From: Bacteroidaceae bacterium
GTDB taxonomy: Bacteria; Bacteroidota; Bacteroidia; Bacteroidales; Bacteroidaceae
Assembly (NCBI GenBank): GCA_017520935.1
Contig: JAFXEF010000014.1
Location: 1-42,956 of the forward strand
Reading direction: 5' to 3'
DNA length: 42,956 nucleotides
Part shown: piece after piece, positions 33,220-42,879 of the stretch
Layout: each line of letters starts with the position of its first letter
Position numbering within the stretch: position 1 is the stretch's first letter
Notes under the pieces: generated by a model
Databases searched by the model: none
The model's input: the letters and a program-made list of their open reading frames with translations, nothing else
Told to the model about the DNA's origin: nothing
Position numbers and translations under genes: made by a program

Positions 33220-33306
33220 AGGAATAATAGCTTAATAGCCATAAAACTATGCATTAAAATTCACTCGCAAACATAGAAACAGGAAAGAGGAGAGAAGGAA
33301 AAGAAA

Positions 33307-33337
33307 GAGAGGGAGAGTCTTACGACATCCCCCTCTC
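33307..33337 (-). terminator. possible terminator of secDF
   Basis: A GC-rich stem (AGAGGGGG against CTCCCTCT) 33 bases after the secDF stop is followed on the minus strand by CTTTCTTTTCC. Moderate quality. Confidence 0.5.
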
Positions 33338-33369
33338 ATCAGAGTTCAATTGTTCCACTAATCAAGCTC

Positions 33370-36357
33370 TTATTTCTTTTCAATAGACTTTTTGTCCTTC
33401 TTGTTCATCACGAGGTAAGCCATCGGAGCAGCAAAGAAGAGTGATGAGCAAGTACCGTATACCACACCAAGAATCATAGCGAATGCGAAGCTACGGATGC
33501 TCTCGCCACCGAGGAAGAAGATGAAGAACAATACGAGCAAGGTCGTCAATGAGGTATTGATGGTACGGGCAAGCGTGGTGTTGAGCGAGTCGTTGAAGAG
33601 CTGCTTCTTGTCACGCTTAGGATAGAGCCCGAAGAACTCACGGATACGGTCGAAGATTACCACCTTGTCGTTGATTGAGTAACCGATAGCGGTCAATATA
33701 GCACCGATAAAGGTCTGGTCAACGTCCATAGAGAAGGGCAGTATGCCGTGGAGCAGTGAGTAGGTACCCATGATGAGAACCACGTCAACTACAAGGGCGA
33801 TAACTGAACCGACACTATATGCAACGTTGCGGAAACGAATCAAGATGTAGATAAAGATAGCGATCCATGCGAGTACCACTGACCAGATAGCACCACGAAG
33901 GATATCAGAAGCCATGCTCGGACCAACCTTCTGTGAACTGATGATAGAACCGCCATAGTGGTTGTCACGATCGATGAACACATCGTAGGTAAGGTCGCTA
34001 CTGAGCAGCTTAGCATCCATGAATGCCTCATAGAGGAACATCTCGATCTCAGCATCGATATCCTGAGCATCGTCATTGATACGGTAGTTGGTACTGATAC
34101 GTACGGTCTGGCCATCGCTACCGAGGGCGATAACTGAGACAGAAGACTCTTCACCAATTTTCTCAGCCAACACCTCACGAATCTGCTCAGGTTCAACCTG
34201 TTGTTCGAACTTGACAGTGAAGTTGCGACCACCAGTAAAGTCGATACTTGAGCTCAAGCCACGAATGCCAAGCGATGCGAGGCTGATAAGGATAGCAGCG
34301 CCGAATACCAGGAACGAGGTCTTGTATGTACTCATGAAGTTAACCTTCGGAGCACGCATCCACTTCTCTGATAGTTTGGTTACAAAGGTGAGGTTTGTCC
34401 ATTTCTCCTTGCCGAGACGCCACTCGTAAACGAGACGGGTCATGAACACAGCGGTGAAGAATGAGCAAACGATACCGATAATCAATGTGGTAGCAAAACC
34501 ACGGATAGGACCTGTACCGAAGTTGAAGAGAATGATACCAGTAATAATAGAGGTAATATTTGAGTCGAAGATAGCTGAGAAAGCGTTCTTGTAACCATCA
34601 TGGAGAGCTTGCTTCACAGTCTTGCCTGCACGAAGCTCTTCCTTGGTACGCTCATAGATAAGCACGTTGGCATCCACAGCCATACCGAGGGTAAGCACCA
34701 TACCGGCAATACCTGACATGGTAAGAGCAGCCTGGAACGAAGCCAAGATACCGAGGGTGAAGAAGAAGTTGAGGATGAGTGCGCAGTTGGCTACCATACC
34801 AGGGATGATACCATAGATAGCACACATATAAATCATCAATGCGATGAAAGCAAGCACGAATGAGATGATACCCTGCTGAATTGACTTCTGACCGAGTGAG
34901 GGGCCTACGATGTCTTCCTGCACAATCTTAGCGGGAGCAGGCATCTTACCGGACTTCAATACGTTGGCCAAGTCCTTGGTATCTTCCTGCGAGAACTGAC
35001 CGGTAATCTGTGACTGACCGCCAGTAATCTCGTTGATTACGTTAGGAGCGCTGTAGATGTAACCGTCAAGGGCGATAGCGATGGGCTTGTTGATGTTCTG
35101 CTTGGTAAGCTGTGCCCAACGACGTGCACCGTCAGAGTTCATTGTCATAGATACGCTGGGACGGCCATTGCTGTCATAGTCATCGGTAGCCGATACGATC
35201 ACGTCACCTTCGAGCGGAGCGCGTCCGTTACGTTGTGTAGACTTGATGGCATAGAGCTCATAAACCTTACCGTCCTCGTCGATAGCCTTCACACCCCACA
35301 TAAGCTTGAGATCCTTAGGAAGCATAGCCTTCACCTCAGCACGAGCGAGATACTCGTCAATCTGAGCCTGGTCACGGTGATGAGCATAACCTACGACACA
35401 GCCCTGATTCTGTACCACCTGCAGGATAGAGAGCAGGGGATTCTCCTTCTTGGCCTGAGCGAGAGTAGCAGCATCAGCAGCACTCTGTGCATTGTCGCCA
35501 GTGAGGCCTGAGAGGTCTACAGACTCTTCAGCAGCAGCCTCAGCAACAGGTTCAGTAGCCTCAGCAGTCTCAGCTACCTCCTCTGTGGGATTCTCCAAAG
35601 CAATGGCATCGCGCAACTTACTGTCGGCAGCAGCGAGGAACGGAGCAATCTCGGCAGCTGTATAGGTTTCCCAGAACTCGAGGTTTGCAGAACCCTGAAG
35701 CAACTTTCTTACGCGCTCGGGTTCCTTTACGCCAGGAAGCTCAATCATAATGCGTCCCATGCTACCTTCGAGCTCCTGGATGTTGGGCTGAGCCACACCG
35801 AAGCGGTCGATACGTGTACGGAGCACATTGAATGAGTTGGCAATGGCAGCATCCACCTCAGCACGCAACACAGCCTCCACCTCGGCATCGGTGCTCTTGG
35901 TGTTCACTTTGTCCTTGAGCTGCTGTGTAGCAAAGAGCTCGGCAAGTGTGCCATCAGGCTTCTGGGTTTTATACTCCTTAATAAATAAGGTAATGAAGTC
36001 GCTACTGCTGTTGGCAGCCTGCTTGGAAGCGTTGGCTACAGCTGTAACGAAAGCTTCGTCGGTCTTGTGGTCGGCAAGTGCCTTTACTACATCGGGAACA
36101 GAAACCTCAAGAATAACGTTCATACCGCCCTTGAGGTCGAGACCGAGACCAATACCCATCTCGCGTGCCTGCTTGTAGGTATACACACCGAGATAGACCT
36201 TCTTGTTCATAATTGAATCGATGTACACCGATTCGCCTCCAGCGTATTGTGCCGCCTTTTTGTTGTGGTAATTGGTCACAAACGTGAAGGAAAGGTAAAA
36301 TGCACACACTACAGTGAGCAATACCGCAATCGCTTTTACAAATCCTTTGTTTTGCAT
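33370..36357 (-). CDS. secDF: protein translocase SecDF fusion
   Basis: This 995-residue inner-membrane protein uses the proton gradient to help Sec-exported proteins leave the translocon. SecD features: DLKGGMNVILEV (near 74-85), FGVAQPNIQELEGSMGRIMIELPGV, the second periplasmic part and GMAVDANVLIYERTKEE (near 557-573). An insert rich in Ala and Glu lies near 255-290. SecF features: SSIDFTGGRNFTVKF, and the last helices with IGYSINDKVVIFDRIRE. The fused form is normal for Bacteroidetes. The single gene is preceded by a TATATTTG box. Confidence 0.96.
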   Translation of the reverse strand: MQNKGFVKAIAVLLTVVCAFYLSFTFVTNYHNKKAAQYAGGESVYIDSIMNKKVYLGVYTYKQAREMGIGLGLDLKGGMNVILEVSVPDVVKALADHKTDEAFVTAVANASKQAANSSSDFITLFIKEYKTQKPDGTLAELFATQQLKDKVNTKSTDAEVEAVLRAEVDAAIANSFNVLRTRIDRFGVAQPNIQELEGSMGRIMIELPGVKEPERVRKLLQGSANLEFWETYTAAEIAPFLAAADSKLRDAIALENPTEEVAETAEATEPVAEAAAEESVDLSGLTGDNAQSAADAATLAQAKKENPLLSILQVVQNQGCVVGYAHHRDQAQIDEYLARAEVKAMLPKDLKLMWGVKAIDEDGKVYELYAIKSTQRNGRAPLEGDVIVSATDDYDSNGRPSVSMTMNSDGARRWAQLTKQNINKPIAIALDGYIYSAPNVINEITGGQSQITGQFSQEDTKDLANVLKSGKMPAPAKIVQEDIVGPSLGQKSIQQGIISFVLAFIALMIYMCAIYGIIPGMVANCALILNFFFTLGILASFQAALTMSGIAGMVLTLGMAVDANVLIYERTKEELRAGKTVKQALHDGYKNAFSAIFDSNITSIITGIILFNFGTGPIRGFATTLIIGIVCSFFTAVFMTRLVYEWRLGKEKWTNLTFVTKLSEKWMRAPKVNFMSTYKTSFLVFGAAILISLASLGIRGLSSSIDFTGGRNFTVKFEQQVEPEQIREVLAEKIGEESSVSVIALGSDGQTVRISTNYRINDDAQDIDAEIEMFLYEAFMDAKLLSSDLTYDVFIDRDNHYGGSIISSQKVGPSMASDILRGAIWSVVLAWIAIFIYILIRFRNVAYSVGSVIALVVDVVLIMGTYSLLHGILPFSMDVDQTFIGAILTAIGYSINDKVVIFDRIREFFGLYPKRDKKQLFNDSLNTTLARTINTSLTTLLVLFFIFFLGGESIRSFAFAMILGVVYGTCSSLFFAAPMAYLVMNKKDKKSIEKK

Positions 36358-36451
36358 TTTGTTAGTTATTTTATTTTGTTATTTGTTTTTACGCTTTGTG
36401 AGAAGCTGCAAAATGATGCCAATAAACTCAAAACAGTTTCTAACAAGGGTG

Positions 36452-36459
36452 CAAATATA
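36452..36459 (-). promoter_or_regulatory. -7 box of secDF
   Basis: TATATTTG on the minus strand, about 95 bases before the secDF ATG, is an exact TAnnTTTG match. Confidence 0.6.
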
Positions 36460-36555
36460 GGACTTTTTTTCTCAACTGACGATTTATTAGGCAATTATTT
36501 GCAATTTTAGCGTCATTTTATGCCTTCCAGGGGGTTATTGCGGGAACTCCAGCCC

Positions 36556-37647
36556 CTATTTTGCCTTTTTCAAGTAGCAAGTTATCGGATAATGGTCCGA
36601 TGTTTTGACAGTGCGGTCTACGGTACAGTCATAAGATTCGAAGGCCGGCGAGTGCAGGATATGGTCGATTCGGTAGAAGAGCTTATTCTTGTTGTAGCTG
36701 AAGCCGGGGCCGTTGCCACTGCGCACATAGGCATCGGTTAGTTCTTGAGTGAGCAACCTACGGGTGTATGAGATGGGCGAGTCGTTGAAATCGCCACACA
36801 CGATGACATAGGGCGATGTCTCGCGCGTCACCTCTGCCAGCACAATACCGGCCTGCACGGCACGCATCGAGGCCGACTCGCGCAACTTCTTCACCAGCTC
36901 GCGCGTGCCCTCAGCCTTAATTTTCTCCGCATTGGGGTCAGTGAGCAGGTCCTCGTAGGTTGTTTTGTTCTCGGCATTGAGATTGTTCGACTGCAGATGG
37001 CAGTTATACACCACTATCGTGTCCTCCTCGTGCAAGATACGGTATCGGGCACAGCCATTACCCGTAGAGTTAAGGTCTACCTTCTCCACACTCAGAATCG
37101 GATACTTTGACAGGCAGCAAAGGTAGTGCGACTTGAGTTCTGAGAGGTCGCTGACCTGATATGAGCGATAAGGATACTCGGCCAGCAGTTCCTTACCGCT
37201 TTTGCTCTTGAGGGCAGCAAAGGGGAACTCCTGCAGACAGACGATATCGGCCCCACACCCTTCAAGGTAAGTTATCAGCGGATTGTCGCGATTGGCCGTC
37301 GAAGCCTTGAGATTGGAGCTGAGGATATTGTATGACACCAGTTTGAGGCTCTCGGCAGGAGGCTCCTGACGAGCCACATTGAGCGGGAAGAAGGCACGAA
37401 TCTGCGGTACGCACACTACGAAAGCAACGAGCGACACCAATATAAAAGGCCTGTAGAACAGTAACCACAACAGGAAGAACGCCACATTGGCCGCCAACAC
37501 GAAGGGGAAGGCGAGACCCGCCAGCGACAGCAGCGGCATATATTCGGCCGGAAGCATAGGGCTATAGGCACAAACCAGCAGCAACAATGCTGTCAGCAGA
37601 TTGACTACCAGAACAGGTACAAAGAGAATTTTCAGATACCACTTCAT
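36556..37647 (-). CDS. endonuclease/exonuclease/phosphatase family protein, membrane-anchored
   Basis: This 363-residue protein has three N-terminal hydrophobic helices (about 5-95) followed by an EEP domain: SYNILSSNL, DIVCLQEFPF with the catalytic Glu, the NCHLQSNNL segment, VICGDFNDSPIS and the final KTSDHYPITCYL with the catalytic Asp-His. Substrates in the family include DNA, inositol phosphates and lipids. Its start overlaps the preceding rhomboid stop by four bases, so the three genes are coupled. Confidence 0.88.
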   Translation of the reverse strand: MKWYLKILFVPVLVVNLLTALLLLVCAYSPMLPAEYMPLLSLAGLAFPFVLAANVAFFLLWLLFYRPFILVSLVAFVVCVPQIRAFFPLNVARQEPPAESLKLVSYNILSSNLKASTANRDNPLITYLEGCGADIVCLQEFPFAALKSKSGKELLAEYPYRSYQVSDLSELKSHYLCCLSKYPILSVEKVDLNSTGNGCARYRILHEEDTIVVYNCHLQSNNLNAENKTTYEDLLTDPNAEKIKAEGTRELVKKLRESASMRAVQAGIVLAEVTRETSPYVIVCGDFNDSPISYTRRLLTQELTDAYVRSGNGPGFSYNKNKLFYRIDHILHSPAFESYDCTVDRTVKTSDHYPITCYLKKAK

Positions 37648-38561
37648 CGGTTGCTGGCCTCAAAGAGTTTACGTTTCTCCTCTTCACTGAGGCTACCGTA
37701 GCCCGACTTCTTGAGCTTCTCCAGTATGCGGTCCACCTCATCGGATTGCGCCTTCCTGCGGGCATTATAGTCATAGTCGGCCGTACGGTTATTAGTAGCG
37801 GCATTGCCCTTGCTCTTGTGAACCTTCATCTTGGGCTTACGGGGCTTGCGCTCACGTTTACTGAAGATACCGCCTACGGCATCGATGCACACATTTGCCC
37901 AATGGGTGATGTCATAGCCCTTCCCCAGTCCCTTAGCAAACCACCATCCGGCCAAGGCACCACCTAAATGGGCAAGGTGTCCACCAGCATTGTCGGAACC
38001 CACATAGAGTATGTCGAAAAGCACGATGAAAAGGGCAAAATATTTCAACTTCACCGGTCCCACGAACAGCAGGTTTATCCTATAGTCAGGCTCACGCACC
38101 GCAGCGGCAATGGCGATGGCCAGTACCGAGGCTGAGGCTCCCACCAACGTAGCACTATAGAGATGACTACTGAACACCGGGAACAGATTGTAGGCCACGA
38201 TATAGCATAGGCCACCCATAAGACCACCCACGACATAGAGTCCACGCAGATGCTTCGAGGAAAAGAAGTAAAGAAACAGCTTGCCAAACCAGTAGAGCCA
38301 CAGCATATTGCCCAGCAGATGCCACAGCCCCGCATGCATAAACATGTAGGTGATGAGTGTCCAGGGACGACGCAACAACTGCAGCAAGTCGGCAGGGAGA
38401 TAGAGGTCGCGCAAAAACAGCTGGGCATCTATCCGGAAAAGTCCCAACACCACACTGGCTAACATTGCCACCACGAATGCCGCCACATTGATATAGATAA
38501 GGCGCACTACGATGTTGCCCTGGCGGAACGTTCGCTTCAAGTCATCTATAAAACTGCCCAT
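37644..38561 (-). CDS. rhomboid family intramembrane serine protease (GASA variant)
   Basis: This 305-residue protein has six or more membrane helices, HxxxN in HAGLWHLLGNMLWLYWFG and the active-site segment LVGASASVLAI with Ser143, plus AHLGG with His198. The usual G-x-S-G reads G-A-S-A here. The cytoplasmic tail (about 215-305) is highly basic (KRERKPRKPKMKVHK) and ends with an acidic-basic helix. The gene overlaps the upstream rhomboid gene by 20 bases. Confidence 0.88.
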   Translation of the reverse strand: MGSFIDDLKRTFRQGNIVVRLIYINVAAFVVAMLASVVLGLFRIDAQLFLRDLYLPADLLQLLRRPWTLITYMFMHAGLWHLLGNMLWLYWFGKLFLYFFSSKHLRGLYVVGGLMGGLCYIVAYNLFPVFSSHLYSATLVGASASVLAIAIAAAVREPDYRINLLFVGPVKLKYFALFIVLFDILYVGSDNAGGHLAHLGGALAGWWFAKGLGKGYDITHWANVCIDAVGGIFSKRERKPRKPKMKVHKSKGNAATNNRTADYDYNARRKAQSDEVDRILEKLKKSGYGSLSEEEKRKLFEASNR

Positions 38562-39264
38562 ACCTGTTACCTCTCTTTCTCCAGTACAAAATAAGCAAGA
38601 AGCCGAATATCATGCCGCCAAGGTGGGCAAAGTGAGCAACACCATCGTTGCCCATGATACCCATACCCAACTCTATCACGAAATAGCCGATAATGAGCCA
38701 CTTGGCCTTGATGGGCATAGGCAGCGGAAAGATGAATATCTCCTGATTGGGGAACAGCATGCCGAAAGCCATCAAGATGGCATACACCGCGCCCGAAGCC
38801 CCCACCGTAGGCACACTGATGACACGCTCATACATCGCCAGCCACTGCCCTGCCGTGTGCGTTACTCCATTGATAGGCACGATAGTCTCAGGAGCATAGG
38901 CCGAGAGCTGTGCCATATCGGCCATATAAGGGATAAACTCAAAGTACTGCGTCACCTCCTGCACCAGGCCTGCGCCCATACCGCACAGCACATAGTACAG
39001 CAGGAAGCGCTGCGGACCCCACACCGTCTCCAGAATACGGCCAAACATCCACACCGCAAACATATTGAAGAAGATATGTTCGAAGCCCGAATGCATGAAC
39101 ATATAGGTAAACAGCTGATAAAGCCTAAACTTTTCTGACTCAAAATAGTGAAGTCCCAGCACATCATTCAGGTTGATACCGTACTTCTCGGCCACGATAG
39201 CACCGAAAAAGCAGAGGACATTGATGATGATGAGGTTCTTCGTTACCGTTGGGGTATTATTCAT
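38542..39264 (-). CDS. rhomboid family intramembrane serine protease
   Basis: This 240-residue protein is a classical rhomboid: FMHSGFEHIFFNM near 56-68, the serine loop GASGAVYAI (Ser157) and AHFAHLGGMIFG (His214). About six helices are visible. It is the first gene of the rhomboid-rhomboid-EEP operon. Substrates are unknown. Confidence 0.93.
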   Translation of the reverse strand: MNNTPTVTKNLIIINVLCFFGAIVAEKYGINLNDVLGLHYFESEKFRLYQLFTYMFMHSGFEHIFFNMFAVWMFGRILETVWGPQRFLLYYVLCGMGAGLVQEVTQYFEFIPYMADMAQLSAYAPETIVPINGVTHTAGQWLAMYERVISVPTVGASGAVYAILMAFGMLFPNQEIFIFPLPMPIKAKWLIIGYFVIELGMGIMGNDGVAHFAHLGGMIFGFLLILYWRKRGNRYGQFYR

Positions 39265-39291
39265 CGCTACACTTTTTATCTAAAAAACACG

Positions 39292-39299
39292 CAAAATTA
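39292..39299 (-). promoter_or_regulatory. -7 box of the rhomboid operon
   Basis: TAATTTTG on the minus strand lies 27 bases before the ATG at 39264 and fits TAnnTTTG. Confidence 0.5.
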
Positions 39300-39545
39300 C
39301 GCATTTTCTTCTATACTGCCGATATATTTTGCCTTAATCGACTTTTTTTTGATATTTTTATCAATTCATCGTCACAAAAGTGCAAGACATGCAACACCAG
39401 AGCTAAACGCCGGTTTCGGCAAGGTTGATTAAATAGAACCTGCCTATACATAAAAGAGTCACCCGATTTGCTTGCTTTTTCATCCGTTTATCCGTACCTT
39501 TACAGCACAAAAAGGCAATAACACAATAAAATAAAAAGAAATACC

Positions 39546-40907
39546 ATGTTTGACATTGCAATCATCGGCGGTGGCCCCGGAGGCTACGTCGCAGCAGAAA
39601 AAGCCGGAAAGAACGGCCTGAAAGCCATCCTGTTCGAAAAGAAAGACCTCGGAGGCGTATGCCTCAACGAAGGCTGTATCCCCACCAAGACGCTGCTCTA
39701 CAGTGCCAAGCTATATGACCATGCACGCGGCAGCGAGAAGTATGGGGTGCGCGTAGAGGGTGCCGAATTGGACTACAAGAAGATGACCGACCGCAAGACA
39801 AAGGTGATACGCAAGCTTGTGGCAGGCATAGGCCTGAGAATGAAGAATACCGGTGTGCAGGTAGTGAAGGCCGAAGCCCAAATCGAAGGCCGCACCGCCG
39901 AGGGAGCCATCCGCATCTGTGCCGATGGAAACACCTACACAGCCAAGAACCTGCTCCTCTGCACCGGCTCGGAGACCTTCATTCCACCCATCCCGGGGCT
40001 CGACATGCAGGCCAATGATGCCATTGTCACCAACCGTGAGTTGCTGGCCATGAAGGAGGCTCCGGCAAGCCTGGTAGTCATCGGCGGCGGTGTCATCGGC
40101 ATGGAGTTTGCCTCCCTGTATAATAGTATAGGAGTAGAAGTGCATGTGGTGGAGATGCTTCCCGAGATATTGGGAACGCTCGACAAGGAAATCAGTGCCA
40201 TGCTACGTACCCGCTACACAAAGAAGGGCGTACACTTCCACCTCTCGTGCAGGGTCACGGGTGTGGAGGGACATAAGGTAACCTTCGCCGATGCCGAAGG
40301 CACCGAACACACCATCGAGGGCGACAAGATCCTCGTGAGTGTAGGCCGCCGCCCCGTGACACAGGGCTTCGGGCTGGAGACCCTGGGCGTGGAGCTCGAG
40401 CGTGGCGGAGTCAAGGTAGACAACCACATGCGCACCAACGTAGAGGGCGTATATGCCGCAGGCGACATCACAGGATTCTCCCTGCTGGCCCACACCGCAA
40501 GCCGCGAAGGCGAGGTAGTCATCAACAACCTCTGCGGGCACGACGACACGATGAGCTACGATGCCATTCCCGGCATCGTATACACCAATCCCGAGGTGGC
40601 TAGCGTAGGCCTCACCGAGGAGGAGGCACAGAAGCACGGCATAGAATATGATTGCATGAAGCTCCCCATGGCCTATTCAGGCCGTTTCGTGGCCGAAAAC
40701 GAGGGTGGCGAAGGAGTGTGCAAGGTAATCACCGACAAGACCTCGGGACGCGTACTGGGCGTACACATGCTGGGCAACCCGTGCAGCGAAATCATCAGTA
40801 GTGCCTGCATTGCCATTGAGCAGGGCATGAGCGTCGGTGAGCTTGAGCGCGTGGTATTCCCCCACCCCACCGTATCGGAAATCCTCAAAGAGACCGTCAT
40901 AATGTAA
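39546..40907 (+). CDS. lpdA: dihydrolipoyl dehydrogenase
   Basis: This 453-residue flavoenzyme reoxidises lipoamide in 2-oxoacid dehydrogenase or glycine cleavage complexes. The FAD motif IGGGPGGYVAAEKA is at 7-20, the redox-active pair in GGVCLNEGCIPTK at Cys39 and Cys44, the NAD motif VIGGGVIGMEFASLY near 180, and the C-terminal HPTVSE near 443-448. Length normal. No partner genes of a 2-oxoacid dehydrogenase are adjacent. Confidence 0.95.
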   Translation: MFDIAIIGGGPGGYVAAEKAGKNGLKAILFEKKDLGGVCLNEGCIPTKTLLYSAKLYDHARGSEKYGVRVEGAELDYKKMTDRKTKVIRKLVAGIGLRMKNTGVQVVKAEAQIEGRTAEGAIRICADGNTYTAKNLLLCTGSETFIPPIPGLDMQANDAIVTNRELLAMKEAPASLVVIGGGVIGMEFASLYNSIGVEVHVVEMLPEILGTLDKEISAMLRTRYTKKGVHFHLSCRVTGVEGHKVTFADAEGTEHTIEGDKILVSVGRRPVTQGFGLETLGVELERGGVKVDNHMRTNVEGVYAAGDITGFSLLAHTASREGEVVINNLCGHDDTMSYDAIPGIVYTNPEVASVGLTEEEAQKHGIEYDCMKLPMAYSGRFVAENEGGEGVCKVITDKTSGRVLGVHMLGNPCSEIISSACIAIEQGMSVGELERVVFPHPTVSEILKETVIM

Positions 40908-40995
40908 CGATACCCCAAAAAAATATCCCTTTTTCACACCTACTTTTAGAAAAAAGCCGTTACTTTGCATATCCAAACAAAAAAACATACACGAT

Positions 40996-42294
40996 ATGAA
41001 CGAAACAACAGTACGCCCCGCAAGCGGTAAGCTCGGTGTGATGTGCGTAGGTCTCGGCGCTGTGACCACCACCACTATCATAGGTACACTGATGACACGC
41101 AAAGGGCTATCACAACCCATAGGTTCCTTCGCCTGCGACGGCATCATGCGCCTCGGCAAGGGGCACGACAAAGTATACAAGGAGGTCAAGGACATCCTCC
41201 CTATAGCCCACCTCAACGACATCGTATTCGGCGCGTGGGACATTTACGAAGACGATGCCTACGAAGCCGCCATCAAGGCCGACGTGCTCAAGCAACGCGA
41301 CATTGACCCCGTAGCCGACGAGCTCCACGCCATCAAGCCCTACAAGGCCCTGTACGAGAAGGAATATGCCACCAACATCGATGGTCCCAACGTGAAGACC
41401 GGCACACTGAAAGAGCGCACCGATGCCCTGCGCGAAGACATACGCACCTTCAAGGCACAGCACCACTGCGACCGCGTAGTGGTGATATGGATTGCCAGCA
41501 CAGAGAAGTATGTAGCCCGCAATGCCGAGGCACACGACACGTTAGCTGGCTTCGAGCGTGCCCTCGAGGCAGGCGACACCACCGTGATAGCCCCCTCCAT
41601 GTGCTATGCCTATGCCGCCATGCGCGAAGGCTGCCCCTTCGTGATGGGCGCCCCCAACCTATGTGTGGACATGCCCGCCATGTGGCAGCTCGCCGAAGAG
41701 TGCCAGGTACCCATTGCCGGCAAGGACTTCAAGAGCGGGCAAACAATGATGAAGACCGTGCTCGCACCCGCCTTCTTCACCCGCCAGCTCGGCGTACACG
41801 GATGGTTCTCGACCAATATCCTGGGTAACCGCGACGGCATCGTACTCGACAATCCCGAAAACTTCGAGACCAAACGCCGAAGCAAGATGAGTGCCGTAGA
41901 GAACATCCTCGATGCCAACGTATACCCCGAACTCTACAGCGATATCTACCACAAGGTACGCATCAACTACTACCCCCCTCGCGGTGACGAGAAGGAGGCG
42001 TGGGACAACATCGACCTCTTCGGCTGGATGGGCTACCCCATGACCATCAAGGTCAACTTCCTCTGCCGCGACTCCATCCTCGCTGCCCCCTTGGCCCTCG
42101 ACCTCGTGCTCTTCTCTGATGTAGCCCTGCGTGCAGGCCTATCGGGCATACAGGAGTGGCTCTCATTCTACTGCAAGGCTCCCATGCACAAAGACGGCGA
42201 CAAGCCCGTGCACGACCTCTTCAAGCAGTTTGCCATGCTCAAGAACAAGGTGCGTGAGCTCGGAGGCTACGAAGCCGACCAGGAGCTGGACTAA
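40996..42294 (+). CDS. ino1: inositol-3-phosphate synthase
   Basis: This 432-residue NAD-dependent enzyme converts glucose-6-phosphate to myo-inositol-3-phosphate. The N-terminal Rossmann motif VMCVGLGAVTTTTIIG, the VVIWIASTEKYV segment, KDFKSGQTMMKTV (catalytic lysine region) and NILGNRDGIVLDNPENFETKRRSK are family hallmarks. In gut Bacteroides it supplies inositol lipids and phosphatidylinositol. It has a TTACTTTG box at 40960-40967 and a strong terminator. Confidence 0.94.
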   Translation: MNETTVRPASGKLGVMCVGLGAVTTTTIIGTLMTRKGLSQPIGSFACDGIMRLGKGHDKVYKEVKDILPIAHLNDIVFGAWDIYEDDAYEAAIKADVLKQRDIDPVADELHAIKPYKALYEKEYATNIDGPNVKTGTLKERTDALREDIRTFKAQHHCDRVVVIWIASTEKYVARNAEAHDTLAGFERALEAGDTTVIAPSMCYAYAAMREGCPFVMGAPNLCVDMPAMWQLAEECQVPIAGKDFKSGQTMMKTVLAPAFFTRQLGVHGWFSTNILGNRDGIVLDNPENFETKRRSKMSAVENILDANVYPELYSDIYHKVRINYYPPRGDEKEAWDNIDLFGWMGYPMTIKVNFLCRDSILAAPLALDLVLFSDVALRAGLSGIQEWLSFYCKAPMHKDGDKPVHDLFKQFAMLKNKVRELGGYEADQELD

Positions 42295-42319
42295 CCAGAC
42301 TTGCTGACGCATACCCATC

Positions 42320-42357
42320 ACAAGCAGGAGGGAAACAGCCGTTTCCCTCCTGCTTGT
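42320..42357 (+). terminator. terminator of the inositol-phosphate synthase gene
   Basis: A 17-bp perfect stem (42320-42336 with 42341-42357, core AGCAGGAGGGAAAC) with loop AGCC lies 26 bases after the stop. A weak T tract follows (GTTAT), but the stem is long. Confidence 0.85.
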
Positions 42358-42723
42358 GTTATCCCCCAATGCCTTCAGCTCTATCCGGATAAAGTTCTGA
42401 CATAAATCTCATAACTCTTTTTTACGGCGATAAATTCTACAACTGTAAAAATAGCACACTGCAATGATACGAATAAACGAGCGAATAAACAATGCTTCGA
42501 TTAAGAAAGCCTGCTTACTATAATCGGAGTATTGATTTATTTACAGCGAGTGCAAGTATCTTCTCGATCCATCGTAACTTAAGACCGGCCTCTGCCTCAA
42601 CTTACGCTTCGGTTCATCGCAAGTTAAGGTTACACCTGCGGCAATAGGCCGCCGCACCTGTGACGTAATATGCCTGTATTGCCGGACGAAACAGCCATTG
42701 AAGCAAAACCACCCCTCACGAAG

Positions 42724-42775
42724 AAAATTTTGTTTCTACGCGATAAAAATTTTGTTTCATCGCGATGAAACAAAA
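42724..42775. repeat. direct repeat pair with 26-bp perfect palindrome
   Basis: AAAATTTTGTTTC plus CGCGAT occurs at 42724-42744 and 42746-42766 (22-base pitch), with two bases different. The second copy runs into TTTTGTTTCATCG and its exact inverse (42750-42775). It may be an intergenic repeat family or a protein-binding site. Confidence 0.75.
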
Positions 42776-42871
42776 ATCGCCTCCTTTGCAAGGGAAAAAT
42801 CGGATGTCGTGAGCCGTCCGCGGACAGACGGTATTGGCCGGATACCCGTTGGTGGATATGTGAAAAGGCTA

Positions 42872-42879
42872 TATCTTTG
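42872..42879 (+). promoter_or_regulatory. -7 box pointing out of the window
   Basis: TATCTTTG fits TAnnTTTG. Any gene it drives lies beyond 42956. Confidence 0.4.
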
